From positions 3,374,501 through 3,438,500 of the forward strand of contig NZ_CP073745.1 of assembly GCF_024397975.1 (NCBI RefSeq): a stretch of DNA of 64,000 bases, read 5' to 3'. The number at the start of each line of letters is the position of its first letter. Within the stretch, counting starts at the first letter, position 1. Positions 35,295 through 44,264 of the stretch are shown here, one piece after another. The stretch is from Bacterioplanoides sp. SCSIO 12839. GTDB lineage: Bacteria > Pseudomonadota > Gammaproteobacteria > Pseudomonadales > Oceanobacteraceae. The notes beneath the pieces were generated by a model that had not been told where the DNA came from, searched no databases, and saw only the letters and a list, made by a program, of their open reading frames with translations. Made by a program: the position numbers and the translations under genes.

Positions 35295-36212
35295 TCACGC
35301 TAATGCGCCCTGAAGATGATCAGCATCCGGCTTTTCATGACTGTGATTGTCTTTTTTGTTTAACCCCATATCATGCTCCGGACGGTACATTTCTGCTTTC
35401 CACATATCCACCAGCGCCTGATTATCATGATCCCACGGGTGGAAACCTTCTTTAAAATAATCGCGGTAAGGCTGGCGGATATTGGTGATGACGCCTTTTT
35501 TGCCCCACAGGAACTGATAAAAGCCTTTAATCTCACGCCATTTGGGCATTTTTTTCGCCCACCACAATAAAGCCACCATATAGAGCGCAATGCGTATTGA
35601 AAACAATGCCGTCACCAGGCGTAATATTTTTCGTAGATATTTCTGATCATTCTCGATGCTCATATACACATCAAACGCCACCGCTTTATGTTCGATTTCT
35701 TCAACCGCATGCCAATACAATAACTCCTTAACGGTGTCGTCCATTGGCTCGAGTACATCCGGATTGTTTAATATAAATTCCGCCATGATGGCCGTAATAT
35801 GTTCCATTCCTACCGTCATGGCTAAACGGAATTTTGGGGTGGCATACTTTCTGGCAGTGAACTTTTTGATGTCTTTTTCAAGATGTTTCTCTAATCGAAC
35901 GGCATCAAGACCCAGCTCTTTTAACGCTTCATTGGCACGCTTGTGTTGATGGCTATGATGACCTTCCTGACCAATAAAACCACGAATCTGCTGTTTTAAT
36001 TTTTCGTCAGTTACCCGATCACGGTATAACCGCACGGATGCAATGAACTCAGATTCGCCTGGGGGAAATGTCGACGACAGTGCTGCAGCAAACGCCGAGA
36101 TCACTGAGTTATTTTTAAAGAAGAAGCGTTGTTTAACCGTTTCAAATGGAAACGACATACGACGTGGTTTGATATCAACCTTACCGCCAAGATCTGCAGA
36201 AACCTGTTTCAT
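35295..36212 (-). CDS. PF10118-family putative metal-dependent hydrolase
   Basis: 305 residues. The helical core carries His/Glu motifs suited to a di-metal site: 'FIGQEGHHSHQH' (near 78-89), 'MEHITAIMAEF' and 'WHAVEEIEHKAVAFDVY' (near 168-184). This E-x-x-H-type pattern is that of PF10118, annotated as predicted metal-dependent hydrolase and related to ferritin-like diiron proteins. One hydrophobic segment (about 196-220) may associate with the membrane. Cytoplasmic, no signal peptide. ATG 36212 chosen over an adjacent GTG. True reaction unknown. Confidence 0.82.
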   Translation of the reverse strand: MKQVSADLGGKVDIKPRRMSFPFETVKQRFFFKNNSVISAFAAALSSTFPPGESEFIASVRLYRDRVTDEKLKQQIRGFIGQEGHHSHQHKRANEALKELGLDAVRLEKHLEKDIKKFTARKYATPKFRLAMTVGMEHITAIMAEFILNNPDVLEPMDDTVKELLYWHAVEEIEHKAVAFDVYMSIENDQKYLRKILRLVTALFSIRIALYMVALLWWAKKMPKWREIKGFYQFLWGKKGVITNIRQPYRDYFKEGFHPWDHDNQALVDMWKAEMYRPEHDMGLNKKDNHSHEKPDADHLQGALA

Positions 36213-36426
36213 CACATAACCCCATCTGTTATCGATATTTTTATTGTGGATTACCTCACTATGCAGTGAAGGCTGTTGTAATCACAGGTGTTATCAAGAC
36301 AAAAAAAGGGGGTTATATTCAGCCATGGACCTCTATTTAGCACTACTCTGGTTATCCTGTCTGTGCCACTATAGATATCGTTACCCCTGAATAACACCAA
36401 CGCCCGAAACTGATCCGGAATAATGT

Positions 36427-36876
36427 ATGACAACCATCTGGGTGGATGCCGACGCCACACCAAAAGCCGTTCGTGAAATTATCTGCCGTGCCGCGGTTCG
36501 CACTGAAACCCTGACACGATTTGTCGCCAACCACCGCATCCCGCTGCCACCCTCAGCTTTTCTGATTAATGTTCAGGTTGAAGCCGGGTTCGATGTCGCC
36601 GACAACCTGATTGCACAACAAGCAAAACCGGGAGACCTGGTGATCACTCAGGATATTCCTCTGGCAGCAGAGGTAATGGAAAATAAGGTGGATGCCGTCA
36701 ATAACCGTGGAGAGCCTTATTCAGCCGAAACCATCCGGCAAAAACTGAATATGCGTGACTTTATGGAAACCTTACGCTCAAGCGGTGTGCAAAGTGGTGG
36801 CCCAGCGCCGTTTTCGGATAAAGATAAGCAAATGTTCGCCAACGCACTGGATCGCTGGCTGGCAAAACACATCTGA
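36427..36876 (+). CDS. YaiI/YqxD (UPF0178) family protein
   Basis: 149 residues. 'IWVDADATPKAVREII', 'GFDVADNLIAQQAKPGDLVI' and 'TQDIPLAAEVMENKVDAVNNRGEPY' match UPF0178. The conserved aspartates suggest a PIN-like nuclease fold, although activity is not established. ATG start; single gene. Confidence 0.92.
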   Translation: MTTIWVDADATPKAVREIICRAAVRTETLTRFVANHRIPLPPSAFLINVQVEAGFDVADNLIAQQAKPGDLVITQDIPLAAEVMENKVDAVNNRGEPYSAETIRQKLNMRDFMETLRSSGVQSGGPAPFSDKDKQMFANALDRWLAKHI

Positions 36877-36891
36877 ATAAACAAAAGTCTG

Positions 36892-37698
36892 TTAACGATT
36901 AACCAGATGCTGCTCTTCGAGAATCTGATGATAACGCCCGGACTCCATCAACTGCTTTAACGCCTGATTAAAGCGTTGTCGCCACTTGGTATTTTCCGGG
37001 TCGAGTTTATTAAACCCAAGAAATAACTCATTCACATGAATAGCAGGAGCAACCGGTTTTAACTGGGTTTTAATATCCGACAGCTGGTTTTGTAGCTGAT
37101 ACATAGCAAAACGAATGGCTTTTTCTCCGGTCACAAAACCGTCAATGCGCTGGTGATACACCAGTTTCAGTCCTTGCTGCACACTTTTCAGCGGAACCAG
37201 TTGTAAACCTTCGGTGCGATGAAACTGCGGCGAGATATTTGCCCCGCGTAATAAACCAATACGATAGGCGGTTAAATCGGATAACGAGTCAAATTTCAGG
37301 TTGTGATCAACATGAGTAAACAAGGTCATGGATAACTCACCATAACGATGAGAAAAGTCTGCCCAGAGTTCACGCTGAGGATCGTGATAGAGCTCACTGA
37401 TGGCATCACAATCGCCGTTTTGTGTTAATTCAACGGCACGCGCCCAGGGAACATAAAAACGCTGGAAATTGATACCCGCCAGCTCCAGCGTTTCATCCAC
37501 AACCTGAACCGCCCATCCACCCTTCATGGCACTGCGATCAACAAAAGGGGGCCAGTGGTCTAACGTACACAAACGCAGCGTATGATTGTTGGCAGAGCTG
37601 CCGTTGTTATCGAATGTTTGAGAAATAAGGGAATCGGCAGACACCGAAAAAGACACCACCAGCAGTAACAAAAGACCCAGGCGAGACAGCCATGACAT
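36892..37698 (-). CDS. Periplasmic solute-binding-like protein (SBP_bac_3 family)
   Basis: 268 residues. Signal peptide (1-21, cleavage after 'SVSA') and a type-2 periplasmic binding fold: 'LRLCTLDHWPPFVD', 'FQRFYVPWARAVELTQNGDCD', 'YRIGLLRGANISPQFH'. It resembles amino-acid-binding proteins, but there is no ABC permease or ATPase gene nearby. The start codon abuts the GGDEF gene's stop (37698/37699), so the two are cotranscribed. Such orphan binding proteins may serve as periplasmic sensors for signalling proteins. Confidence 0.85.
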   Translation of the reverse strand: MSWLSRLGLLLLLVVSFSVSADSLISQTFDNNGSSANNHTLRLCTLDHWPPFVDRSAMKGGWAVQVVDETLELAGINFQRFYVPWARAVELTQNGDCDAISELYHDPQRELWADFSHRYGELSMTLFTHVDHNLKFDSLSDLTAYRIGLLRGANISPQFHRTEGLQLVPLKSVQQGLKLVYHQRIDGFVTGEKAIRFAMYQLQNQLSDIKTQLKPVAPAIHVNELFLGFNKLDPENTKWRQRFNQALKQLMESGRYHQILEEQHLVNR

Positions 37699-38517
37699 CT
37701 AGAGTATCCACTGCTGGCCGTCATCATCATCGATAAAGTCCTGTTCATCATCATGATCATGGTTAAAACCAAAGTCCGGATTGTCTTCCGTACCCGGAGA
37801 GGGTGCTTCGTCATCAGCATCACTGAACATGGCGCCCAGTGCTTGTTTTTCATCACCGGACACCTGGGTTTCAGGGACTTCAAATACCGGGTAACACACC
37901 CGGTTACGACCTTCTGATTTGGCCCGGTAAAGTTGTTCGTCTGCTGCCTCAACCAGGCGTGAAGCCGTCGTGGGTTGCTCGGCACTGTGTAACGCCAGCC
38001 CAATACTGGCCGTGACACCAATCACCGTATCTTCATCAAGAAATACCGGTGTTGAAGCAATACTTTCACGCAGACGTTCTGCCACGTGTGCGGCCAGCAT
38101 CAGCTCCGTGGTGGGCAGAATCACAACAAACTCTTCACCGCCATAACGGCACTGTATGTCCAGCCGTCGTGTCGTATCACGTATCAGGCGAGCCGTTTGT
38201 TTTAACACCAGATTGCCAGCTTCATGGCCGTGGGTATCGTTAATCTGCTTAAAATGATCCAGGTCGATCATCATGACGGCAGTAGAAATCAGGGTGCGTT
38301 CGGTTCGTTCCAGCTCCATCTCCAGCGCTTCGCGGAAATGGCGGACATTAAACAGCCCGGTAAGCGGATCGGTGACTACTTCCGTACGCAGACTGATGAC
38401 TTCCTCGTAATACGCACAGTCATCACCCGCCGGACACAGATTACCACCTGTTGCAGACGCCCCATGATGCTCACACTGAGGATTAACAGAGTCTGGTTGT
38501 GACAGCGCTTCAGCCAT
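37699..38517 (-). CDS. GGDEF diguanylate cyclase with Cys/His N-terminus and acidic tail
   Basis: 272 residues, no membrane segment. GGEEF active site near residue 126, with an I-site (R-R-L-D) five residues before. The N-terminus has a compact Cys/His cluster ('CEHHGASATGGNLCPAGDDC', about 15-34) that could bind a metal ion. The last about 40 residues are very acidic ('HDHDDEQDFIDDDDGQQ'), an unusual tail for this family. Directly followed by a solute-binding-like gene with no gap. Expected to make c-di-GMP in the cytoplasm. Confidence 0.88.
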   Translation of the reverse strand: MAEALSQPDSVNPQCEHHGASATGGNLCPAGDDCAYYEEVISLRTEVVTDPLTGLFNVRHFREALEMELERTERTLISTAVMMIDLDHFKQINDTHGHEAGNLVLKQTARLIRDTTRRLDIQCRYGGEEFVVILPTTELMLAAHVAERLRESIASTPVFLDEDTVIGVTASIGLALHSAEQPTTASRLVEAADEQLYRAKSEGRNRVCYPVFEVPETQVSGDEKQALGAMFSDADDEAPSPGTEDNPDFGFNHDHDDEQDFIDDDDGQQWIL

Positions 38518-38630
38518 AAAGCGATGTGCCCCTTACATCAGAAAAACAGAAGTAGGCTTTGAGTCTAGCAGCTATCTGCGTATTTGCTCGTAACTTTCTT
38601 TATATTTCTGTTATTAATCCGCGGGTTACG

Positions 38631-38686
38631 GGCTAGAAATTAGGGGCTAGAAATTAGGGGTTAGGCTTTAGGGGTTAAAGATGAGG
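38631..38686. repeat. 14-bp degenerate tandem repeat
   Basis: Four consecutive 14-base units: GGCTAGAAATTAGG twice exactly, then GGTTAGGCTTTAGG and GGTTAAAGATGAGG. It lies in the spacer between the GGDEF gene and the alpha/beta hydrolase gene, just past the hydrolase stop. Confidence 0.8.
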
Positions 38687-38703
38687 GCTAAGCTCGCAAC
38701 CTC

Positions 38704-39462
38704 TCAGTCGAGGTAGCGATGCACCCAGGCACAAATGGTTTCGGCAACATAACGTGCGTCGGCCGGTTTGCGTAATAAATGGTCGGCATCGTCCAGCGAG
38801 ACAAAACTTTTCGGATGCAGTGCCTGACCAAAGATCTTACCCGCTTCGTCAATGCTGACGGTGTCATCGGTTGGAGAATGGAACACCAATAAGGCTTTAC
38901 GCAATCCACGAATGTCCTCAGCCAACTGAGTTTCACGAATATCTTCCAGAAAGTGTTTCTTAATCGTGAAGCTGCGGCCGGATAAACACACTTCTGCCAC
39001 ACCATCAGCCTCAATCTGATCCACATGCTGCTGAAAATTATGAGCCACATGACCCGGAGCAGCCGGAGCGCCAACGGTGACAATCGCTTTGGCTTCCGGA
39101 ACCGATTTCGCCGCTGCCAGGACCGCAGCCCCGCCGAGGCTGTGACCAATTAACATCAACGGAGCCTGGTAATGCTGACGCAGAAAATCTGCTGCCGCTA
39201 ATAAATCCTCAACGTTGGAGGAAAAATTGGTATTGGCAAAGTCACCGTCTGAATTGCCCAACCCGGTAAAATCAAAACGCAAAGTCGCATAGCCGTTTGA
39301 TGCCAGCTCCCGGGCAATCCGCGATGCCGCACCAATATCTTTACCGCAGGTAAAACAATGCGCAAACAACACATAACCGTGTGGTGTTTCTTCTGGCAGC
39401 TCCAGCGCTCCCGCCAGTTTAATACCGTCGTTGTTGGTAAATTCGACCTTTTCCCGTGCCAT
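38704..39462 (-). CDS. Alpha/beta hydrolase (OsmC-associated type, without OsmC domain)
   Basis: 252 residues. '[20 protein letters not shown]' (unusual Cys pair), '[14 protein letters not shown]', elbow 'IGHSLGG' (Ser near 102), '[11 protein letters not shown]' (Asp) and 'DDADHLL' (His near 231). This sequence type is usually the N-terminal half of a fused hydrolase/OsmC protein that reduces organic peroxides. Here the frame ends after the hydrolase domain, so it is either a free-standing version or one that lost the OsmC part. Cytoplasmic; single gene. Confidence 0.85.
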   Translation of the reverse strand: MAREKVEFTNNDGIKLAGALELPEETPHGYVLFAHCFTCGKDIGAASRIARELASNGYATLRFDFTGLGNSDGDFANTNFSSNVEDLLAAADFLRQHYQAPLMLIGHSLGGAAVLAAAKSVPEAKAIVTVGAPAAPGHVAHNFQQHVDQIEADGVAEVCLSGRSFTIKKHFLEDIRETQLAEDIRGLRKALLVFHSPTDDTVSIDEAGKIFGQALHPKSFVSLDDADHLLRKPADARYVAETICAWVHRYLD

Positions 39463-39625
39463 GGATCATTCCTCAGAAAATAGCCCTGATCGGGCTGATA
39501 CAAATCGTGTTTATACGTTGCAGCTTAGTTGCAGAACCTGCACTTACGCCAATCAATTGGAGTAATTAACCTGATAAATAGTTTCCTCTGGTAAACTCTG
39601 CACGAACATCCAACAGAACACCGTT

Positions 39626-40405
39626 ATGAGCATCCACAAGCCGCCCTCCACCGCCGACCGCAACTTTGATGATCTGGCCGAACGTTTCCGCAGAACCATT
39701 TACGCCACCCCCAAAGGGCAGTTACGGCTGGCGGCGTTGCAACAGGACTTCAGCGACCTGAACATCCCGCTGAATGATGCACAGGTACTGGATATTGGCG
39801 GCGGCCAGGGACAGTTCAGCCTGCTGTTAGCGCAACAACAGGCACACATCAGCTTGTGTGATATTTCCGAAGAGATGCTGGCATTGGCGCGCGATCAATT
39901 CGCCGCACAACAATTACCGCTCATCAGCAAACAGTGTGGGCTACAGGACTGTGCGGCTGAATTTCCGCAGCAATACGATGTGGTGCTGAACCACGCGGTA
40001 CTGGAATGGCTGGAGCAACCACTGGAAGCCTTACAGCAACTGGCCGATCGGGTGAAACCCGGCGGCTGGTTATCCCTGATGTTTTATAATCTGCACGGCC
40101 ACCAATGGCGGCAACTGATGAACGGCCGCACGCACGCACCGACGTCCAGCAATCAGAGGCTGCGGGAATCCGGCAATGCACCTCAGCACCCGCTGGATCC
40201 GGATGTCATTCAGCAACAACTGGAAACACTTGGGTTTTCCTTGCAACGCTGGCGTGGCATTCGTTGTGTGCACGATCACATGCATCAAAAAATCCGTGAA
40301 CGGATCGGCCAGGATAAAGTGAACCTTGCGGATCTGGAATTTGGCTTACAGGAGCCGTATCGCCGCCTGGGTCGTTATGTTCACTTTCTGGCGCAAAAAC
40401 AATGA
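39626..40405 (+). CDS. cmoM: tRNA 5-carboxymethoxyuridine methyltransferase
   Basis: 259 residues (E. coli CmoM 261). 'DRNFDDLAERFRRTIYATPKG' at the start and 'VLDIGGGQGQFSLLL' (SAM motif I), 'NHAVLEWLEQP' and 'LSLMFYNLHG' match CmoM. It methylates cmo5U at tRNA wobble position 34. The next gene starts before its stop (four-base overlap), so they are coupled. Confidence 0.9.
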   Translation: MSIHKPPSTADRNFDDLAERFRRTIYATPKGQLRLAALQQDFSDLNIPLNDAQVLDIGGGQGQFSLLLAQQQAHISLCDISEEMLALARDQFAAQQLPLISKQCGLQDCAAEFPQQYDVVLNHAVLEWLEQPLEALQQLADRVKPGGWLSLMFYNLHGHQWRQLMNGRTHAPTSSNQRLRESGNAPQHPLDPDVIQQQLETLGFSLQRWRGIRCVHDHMHQKIRERIGQDKVNLADLEFGLQEPYRRLGRYVHFLAQKQ

Positions 40406-40872
40406 AGCCTGACATCCTGATAAGTGCTTGCCTGTTAGGTCAGCCGGTTCGCTATGATGGTAAAAGCAACGACCAGAAAGTAGCCGCCTATCAGGCACAA
40501 ATTCATCAATGGCAGCAACAGGGCCGCATTATTCCGGTATGCCCGGAAATGTTGGGAGGGCTGCCCACGCCACGTCCTGCCGCTGAAATTGTTCAGGGTC
40601 AGGTCATCACTCATGACGGCCAGAATGTGACGGATGAATTTCAGTCAGGTGCACAAAAAACGCTGCAATTGGCACAACAACATAACGCTATTGCCGCACT
40701 CTTGGCCGCCCGCTCTCCTTCTTGTGGCAGCGATGGTATTTATAATGGGGAGTTTAACGGCACCTTAATTGAAGGGCTTGGGGTTACCGCTCAATTGCTG
40801 GAAGATCACAACATTCGTTGCTTCAGTCCGGATAACTTTCAGGCCTTACTGGATTATCTGGCAAAGACTTGA
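40402..40872 (+). CDS. DUF523 family protein
   Basis: 156 residues. Conserved cysteines in 'ISACLLGQPVRYDG', 'VCPEMLGGLPTPR' and 'SPSCGSDGIYNGEFNG' are the DUF523 signature; the Cys set suggests metal or Fe-S binding. Overlaps cmoM by four bases, which may tie it to tRNA modification or thiouridine metabolism. Function unknown. Confidence 0.9.
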   Translation: MKPDILISACLLGQPVRYDGKSNDQKVAAYQAQIHQWQQQGRIIPVCPEMLGGLPTPRPAAEIVQGQVITHDGQNVTDEFQSGAQKTLQLAQQHNAIAALLAARSPSCGSDGIYNGEFNGTLIEGLGVTAQLLEDHNIRCFSPDNFQALLDYLAKT

Positions 40873-40878
40873 AGGTAA

Positions 40879-41223
40879 TTAACGATTGCGGAAGCGGTCT
40901 TGCTGACGGCTGATCAGATACCACCACTCACTGCCATCTTCCCGGATGGTCTTTTTAGCTTCCAGCTCGTGCAGGATCTGACGGATTTCTTCATCAGAAA
41001 AACCGCCAATTGGCTTTTTTAACGCCTGAAACGAACGCTCAGCGTAGGTACGATGATTTAACATTTCCTCAAGAATGTCTTTCACCGCTTCTTTGCTTTT
41101 ATTCTGCAGCTTGAACATATCACGGCTGTGACGAAACTGCCGTTCCTGCATCACGAAGCTGAATACTCCGGTTAATATCGCTCCAATCGTGACACCAATT
41201 AAGGCCCAGACTCCCTGACTCAT
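40879..41223 (-). CDS. Small membrane-anchored protein with C-terminal winged-helix-like region
   Basis: 114 residues. One N-terminal transmembrane helix (about 6-26, 'VWALIGVTIGAILTGVFSFVM'), a helical linker with many basic residues, then about residues 60-110 ('GFSDEEIRQILHELEAKKTI' and 'WWYLISRQQDRF') that look like a small winged helix. Convergent with the DUF523 gene. No family recognised; ATG 41223 chosen over an adjacent GTG. Confidence 0.65.
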   Translation of the reverse strand: MSQGVWALIGVTIGAILTGVFSFVMQERQFRHSRDMFKLQNKSKEAVKDILEEMLNHRTYAERSFQALKKPIGGFSDEEIRQILHELEAKKTIREDGSEWWYLISRQQDRFRNR

Positions 41224-41335
41224 CACTTTATCCTGTCATTTATATAGCAAACACGGCGCTAAAAACTCGTAACCCACGAATATTAAGCTAAACTTTACTG
41301 CTCATATCAACCAGCGCATCGGTTTTCTGAAGTTT

Positions 41336-42118
41336 ATGAAAAGTCATAATAGCAAACTAGTTTGCCTGTTTTTTACTCTCTTTCTGCTCGGCACAGCAAA
41401 CGCCACCAGCCTCACCGAATCACTGGTGATTTTACGGGGTGATGACAACTATCCGCCAGATGAAATGGTGGTGGATGGCAAGCTGACGGGGTTTCATATC
41501 GAATTAATTGAAGCCGTAGCAAAGCAGACTGACATTGACGTTCGCTTTGAAAGTGTCCCCTGGAAACGTGCTCAACAGATGATCAAAAATGGCCAAGGGG
41601 ATGCAATTTCTTATATATCCAAAAATAACGAGCGCTCGGATTATGCAATCTTCCTGAAACGTAATTTACTCAGTTGTACGGATCACTTCCTGGTATACCA
41701 CCCGAATCACGCCCCTGGCTTTGCCTTCCAGGGACAATTATCAGACCTCGCAGGGCATGCCATTGGTGTACAGCATGGCTACAGCTATGGACAACAATTT
41801 GATGATGCACAACACATTAAAAAAATTGTTTTTAAAAACTATCGTCACATGACTGAATTACTCGAGAATGGCCGCATTGATCTGGCCCTGATCAACCCGG
41901 TTGATTATCAGAATTTAATTCAACAGCCCAACTTCAGCGAACTGGCTGTTCTCGATGTGCCACTGACTACCACAAAAAATTTCCTCGCTTTTTCAAAAGC
42001 CAAAAAGCACCAGAAATTGGCTGAAAAATTTGCCAGAGCGATGAGTGATTTCCGCCAAACGGAAAAATACCGTCAGCTGGTTCGGAAATATAATAAAAGT
42101 TTTGTATCTATGCCGTGA
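41336..42118 (+). CDS. Periplasmic solute-binding-like protein (SBP_bac_3 family)
   Basis: 260 residues. Signal peptide (1-23, cleavage near 'ANA'), then 'LRGDDNYPPDEMVVDGKLTG', 'VPWKRAQQMIKNGQGDAISY', 'IGVQHGYSYGQQF' and 'FSKAKKHQKLAEKF'. Same family as the gene at 36892-37698 but clearly different in sequence. No transporter genes adjoin it, so it too may be an orphan sensor-type binding protein. Confidence 0.85.
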   Translation: MKSHNSKLVCLFFTLFLLGTANATSLTESLVILRGDDNYPPDEMVVDGKLTGFHIELIEAVAKQTDIDVRFESVPWKRAQQMIKNGQGDAISYISKNNERSDYAIFLKRNLLSCTDHFLVYHPNHAPGFAFQGQLSDLAGHAIGVQHGYSYGQQFDDAQHIKKIVFKNYRHMTELLENGRIDLALINPVDYQNLIQQPNFSELAVLDVPLTTTKNFLAFSKAKKHQKLAEKFARAMSDFRQTEKYRQLVRKYNKSFVSMP

Positions 42119-42202
42119 AAGAGATGATTTGTCTGGGAATGATTAAATTCTTAGTTGATCAGGCAGAAACACGCTTCCGCCTGATCTATCCCGCTGCCGG
42201 GT

Positions 42203-42262
42203 CGCAGTTAACTTCGGCATTGCTAACATCGGGATTGTTAACCTCGGCGCTGTTAAGCACTC
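42203..42262. repeat. 15-bp degenerate tandem repeat
   Basis: Four units of 15 bases (42203, 42218, 42233, 42248) with the core TTAACxTCGG; the middle two (CATTGCTAACATCGG, GATTGTTAACCTCGG) are most alike. It lies in the spacer ahead of the QorB-like gene's stop. Non-coding. Confidence 0.72.
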
Positions 42263-42273
42263 AGGGGATCTGA

Positions 42274-43125
42274 TTACAGTGCTGCCGCCACCGCTTCAGC
42301 CAGAGTTTCGGTAGGACGATCAATTAACCGCCCCAGCGTACCCGAGTTATCTTCCAGCCAGCCTTTGCTCGCCTGCACACCGGAATCAGCCAGTGCTGCG
42401 GCAAAGCCCTCTGGCAGACCTACCTGCACCAACAGCTCAGCGAAATCCTGCTGCGCCATATTGCTGTATTGAATATGTTTACCGCTCTGGCGGGAAATCT
42501 CTGCGGCATAGTCGCTCAGCGTAAAGCTCTGATCACCGGCCAGCTCGTAGGTTTTGCCCGCGTGATTTTCGCTGGAGGTTAATACCACCGCCGCGGCTTC
42601 GGCATAATCTTTACGGGATGCGGTTGAGAAACGGCCGTCAGACGCAGCATCGGCAACTGCACCGGTTTCTAATACCACCGGCAGACTCTGGGTGTAATTC
42701 TCGCTGTACCAGCCATTACGCAGAATCACCGCCGGTAAACCGGACTGCTGAATCAACTCTTCAGTCACCTTATGTTCCTGTGCCAGAACCATTGGGTTGG
42801 TATCTGCTTTAAGAATACTGGTGTAAGCGAACAGCTCTACGCCTGCCGCTTTTGCGGCTTCAATCACTGCGGTATGTTGTGGCACCCGCTGACCCACTTC
42901 ACTGCCGGAAATCAGCAGCAGTTTGTGAACACCCGCTAACGCGCTGGTTAAGGTATCCGGCTGGTTGTAATCAGCTTTGCGCACTTCCACACCCAGATCT
43001 TTTAATGCCTGAGCATTGTCCGGGTTACGCACCAGCGCAACGATGTCAGCGGCTGCGGTTTTCTGCAGCAGGCTGTTAATCACTAATTGACCCAGTTGGC
43101 CGTTGGCACCTGTAATCGCAATCAT
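42274..43125 (-). CDS. NAD(P)-binding NmrA/QorB-like quinone oxidoreductase
   Basis: 283 residues. Rossmann start 'MIAITGANGQLGQLVINSLL', 'LLLISGSEVGQRVPQH', 'YTSILKADTNPM' and 'LRNGWYSENYTQSL' match E. coli QorB (YtfG). These use NADPH to reduce quinones in the cytoplasm. ATG 43125 with AGGAGAG upstream gives the family start; the longer frame adds 13 unconserved residues. Divergent from a LysR gene, whose likely operator lies between them, so LysR control is expected. It may protect against quinone or redox stress. Confidence 0.87.
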   Translation of the reverse strand: MIAITGANGQLGQLVINSLLQKTAAADIVALVRNPDNAQALKDLGVEVRKADYNQPDTLTSALAGVHKLLLISGSEVGQRVPQHTAVIEAAKAAGVELFAYTSILKADTNPMVLAQEHKVTEELIQQSGLPAVILRNGWYSENYTQSLPVVLETGAVADAASDGRFSTASRKDYAEAAAVVLTSSENHAGKTYELAGDQSFTLSDYAAEISRQSGKHIQYSNMAQQDFAELLVQVGLPEGFAAALADSGVQASKGWLEDNSGTLGRLIDRPTETLAEAVAAAL

Positions 43126-43182
43126 AATAACTCTCCTCGGAGTGTGTTTATCTGGAATTCGCAAGCAGTATGCGCCACACTC

Positions 43183-43201
43183 ATCGTCACCATAAGACGA
43201 T
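43183..43201. promoter_or_regulatory. LysR-type operator candidate between qorB-like and LysR genes
   Basis: ATCGTC-ACCATAA-GACGAT, a 6-7-6 inverted repeat with T-N11-A spacing typical of LysR binding sites, located in the spacer of the divergent pair. It would fall inside the reading frame if LysR began at the upstream ATG, which favours the downstream TTG start. Confidence 0.5.
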
Positions 43202-43226
43202 CAATACCGAATACGGAGTTCGGACT

Positions 43227-44126
43227 TTGAGTACAATTGATTTTTCCCATCTGCGCTTGTTAGCCATCTTCGCCAGCGTGGTTGAGTGTGGCAGTTTTGC
43301 CGCCGCAGCACGTAAGCTCAACAGCAGCCGCTCACGTATCAGCGAGCAGGTGGCACAGCTGGAACAGGACCTTGGTGTACGCTTATTACAGCGCTCTACC
43401 CGTCAGCTGACCATTACCAGCGAAGGTCAGCAGGTGTATGAGCAGGCACGCCAGCTGCCGGATATTCTTAATGGTATTGAGGCCATCACCACCCCGCAGC
43501 TGCCCAGCGGCCGGGTGGCAATTACCATGAATCACGATATTGCCCATAAATACATATTGCCGGTGCTGGATGACTTTCGTCAGCGCTACCCAAATATCGA
43601 GCTGGATCTGATTCTCGATGACAGCCGACTGGATTTAATCGGTGAGCAAATTGATCTGGCAATCCGCATCGGTTTACCCAAAGACGATTCGGTGATTGCC
43701 CGGGTCATGCATGAAGAACAATTTGCGCTGTTCGCCAGTCCGGCCTACCTCAATCAATACGGTTCACCAAAAACCCTGGCTGAGCTGGATCAGCATCGCT
43801 GGGTCAGCTTTGATCTCAACCACCAGCATGTAATTGGACTGCGCCAACACGGGAAACACATTAATATTCAGCCGGATTATTGCTATCGCTGTAATTCACC
43901 ACTGATGATGCAACAAATGGTGGTTGCCGGTTTAGGCATTGGTGCGTTATTACCGACCACTGTGCGAGAAGAAATTGCCTCCGGCCAGTTACTGCAACTG
44001 ATGCCGTCGATCGGCAGTGAAACACTGGTATTTTCTCTGGTGTATCCATCACGGCGTCAGGTACCACAACGCACCCGGGCGGTGATCGATTATTTATTAC
44101 AGGAGAATATCTTTTCTGCCCAATAA
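43227..44126 (+). CDS. LysR-family transcriptional regulator
   Basis: 299 residues. N-terminal winged helix (about 5-65: 'LLAIFASVVECGSFAAAARK', 'SSRSRISEQVAQLEQDLGVRL') and a LysR substrate-binding domain (about 92-295). TTG 43227 has GGAG eight bases upstream and gives the standard LysR N-terminus; an ATG at 43170 would add 19 residues and lacks a good ribosome site. It is divergent from the QorB-like gene and probably controls it and itself. Effector unknown. Confidence 0.88.
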   Translation: MSTIDFSHLRLLAIFASVVECGSFAAAARKLNSSRSRISEQVAQLEQDLGVRLLQRSTRQLTITSEGQQVYEQARQLPDILNGIEAITTPQLPSGRVAITMNHDIAHKYILPVLDDFRQRYPNIELDLILDDSRLDLIGEQIDLAIRIGLPKDDSVIARVMHEEQFALFASPAYLNQYGSPKTLAELDQHRWVSFDLNHQHVIGLRQHGKHINIQPDYCYRCNSPLMMQQMVVAGLGIGALLPTTVREEIASGQLLQLMPSIGSETLVFSLVYPSRRQVPQRTRAVIDYLLQENIFSAQ

Positions 44127-44264
44127 AACGCTCCGATAAAACAACGGAGTAAAACAACCCAAAAATACTGCACGATTAAGCGCAACAATCTTTACCAGAA
44201 AACAGGGATGATGACGCCGCAAGGATATGCCATTCTGAGCGGGTAAAATTTCTGGTAATGCGTT

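Noticed and set aside
31050..42262. CRISPR array
   Set aside because: All repeats seen are directly adjacent units of 14-18 bases without unique spacers; one is coding.
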